From positions 1,935,001-1,999,000 of the forward strand of contig NZ_CP032829.1 of the NCBI RefSeq assembly GCF_003660165.1: a stretch of 64,000 nucleotides of DNA. The letters are read 5' to 3'. How positions within the stretch are numbered: position 1 is the first letter of the stretch; the number at the start of each line of letters is the position of its first letter. The notes under the pieces are model-generated. The model worked only from the letters and a program-made list of their open reading frames with translations, was not told the DNA's origin and ran no database searches. Origin of the DNA: Sphingomonas paeninsulae. GTDB taxonomy: Bacteria; Pseudomonadota; Alphaproteobacteria; Sphingomonadales; Sphingomonadaceae. Below, piece by piece: positions 63,671 through 64,000 of this stretch. Position numbers and translations under genes: made by a program.

Positions 63671-64000
63671 GCTTCGACGTCAACACGCAGAAACTTTACA
63701 TTCAGGACGTGACGCTGCGCGACGGTATGCACGCGATCCGTCACATGTACGGCATCGACCACGTGCGGAACATTGCTCAGGCGCTCGATCGGGCCGGAGT
63801 GGATGCTATTGAAGTCGCGCATGGCGATGGCCTGTCGGGTGCGAGCTTTAACTACGGATTTGGCGCGCATACCGATTGGGAATGGCTCGAGGCTGTGGCT
63901 GACGTGTTGGAGCACGCGATCCTGACCACGTTGATCCTGCCGGGACTCGGCACGGTCGAGGATCTTCGCCGCGCTTATGATATTGGCGTCCGATCGGTAC
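63667..64000 (+). CDS. 4-hydroxy-2-oxovalerate aldolase (HsaF/MhpE-like), truncated by the window edge
   Basis: First ~111 residues only. Metal and catalytic motif [17 protein letters not shown], then [22 protein letters not shown]. Class II pyruvate aldolase, partner of the preceding dehydrogenase; releases pyruvate and an aldehyde. The start ATG overlaps the upstream stop (ATGA). Confidence 0.94.
   Translation, partial: MSFDVNTQKLYIQDVTLRDGMHAIRHMYGIDHVRNIAQALDRAGVDAIEVAHGDGLSGASFNYGFGAHTDWEWLEAVADVLEHAILTTLILPGLGTVEDLRRAYDIGVRSV

Noticed and set aside
1-64000. CRISPR arrays, insertion sequences, tRNA or rRNA genes
   Set aside because: No regularly spaced repeats, transposase frames, terminal inverted repeats, or tRNA/rRNA-like stretches were seen on reading both strands.

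Overview
The window is chromosomal DNA, most likely from a sphingomonad alphaproteobacterium (Sphingomonas, Sphingobium or Novosphingobium type). The evidence is indirect: high GC, GGAG-type ribosome binding sites, a TorF-type porin, a bacteriophytochrome with an HWE-family kinase, dense ATGA start/stop overlaps, and a large catabolic island rich in acyl-CoA, Rieske and meta-cleavage genes. No rRNA, tRNA, transposase or CRISPR array was seen.

Left third (1-28 kb, housekeeping and environmental response). In order: a truncated TorF-like porin; a beta-carbonic anhydrase plus SulP transporter pair; an OmpR/EnvZ-type two-component pair; and a phosphate unit (porin-pstS-pstC-pstA-pstB-phoU, all on the minus strand) with a Pho-box-like direct repeat in front of the porin. 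These are followed by two peptidase genes, a GH130 glycosidase-like gene, an OYE-type flavin reductase, a heme oxygenase/bacteriophytochrome pair with a small downstream gene, and a tripartite RND efflux operon with its TetR regulator. Seven reading-frame breaks, each equal to one missing base, interrupt six genes between 14.6 and 28.3 kb. Six of the seven lie in a G4 or G5 run on the coding strand, so sequencing or assembly error is at least as likely as true gene decay.

Middle (29-33.6 kb): a bifunctional PutA (proline to glutamate), a membrane protein with a PRC-barrel-like domain, and one small gene.

Right half (33.7-64 kb, catabolic island). It encodes a D-aminoacylase-type amidohydrolase, a Baeyer-Villiger-type flavin monooxygenase, an aldehyde dehydrogenase homologue in which the catalytic Cys is Trp, an acyl-CoA ligase, a second amidohydrolase-family protein, a KshA-like Rieske oxygenase, three acyl-CoA dehydrogenases, an OYE-type reductase and three SDRs. 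It also holds a haloalkane-dehalogenase-like hydrolase, an unusual set of small SnoaL-like (four), EthD-like (three) and SRPBCC (one) proteins, two overlapping Lrp/AsnC regulators and a KstD-like flavoprotein. It ends in a meta-cleavage module: HsaA-like monooxygenase, HsaD-like C-C hydrolase, dienoate hydratase, acylating acetaldehyde dehydrogenase and hydroxy-oxovalerate aldolase, the last cut by the window end. KstD-like, KshA-like, HsaA-like and HsaD-like proteins plus the hydratase/aldolase/dehydrogenase trio suggest breakdown of a steroid-like or other polycyclic compound through 9,10-seco-type chemistry. The substrate is inferred; no extradiol dioxygenase is in view.

The most interesting unlisted signal is a candidate shared operator, TGCGTAR-N16-YTACGCA (30 bp). 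It lies upstream of at least five catabolic transcription units and also in front of the Lrp/AsnC pair, and would tie the island into one regulon.
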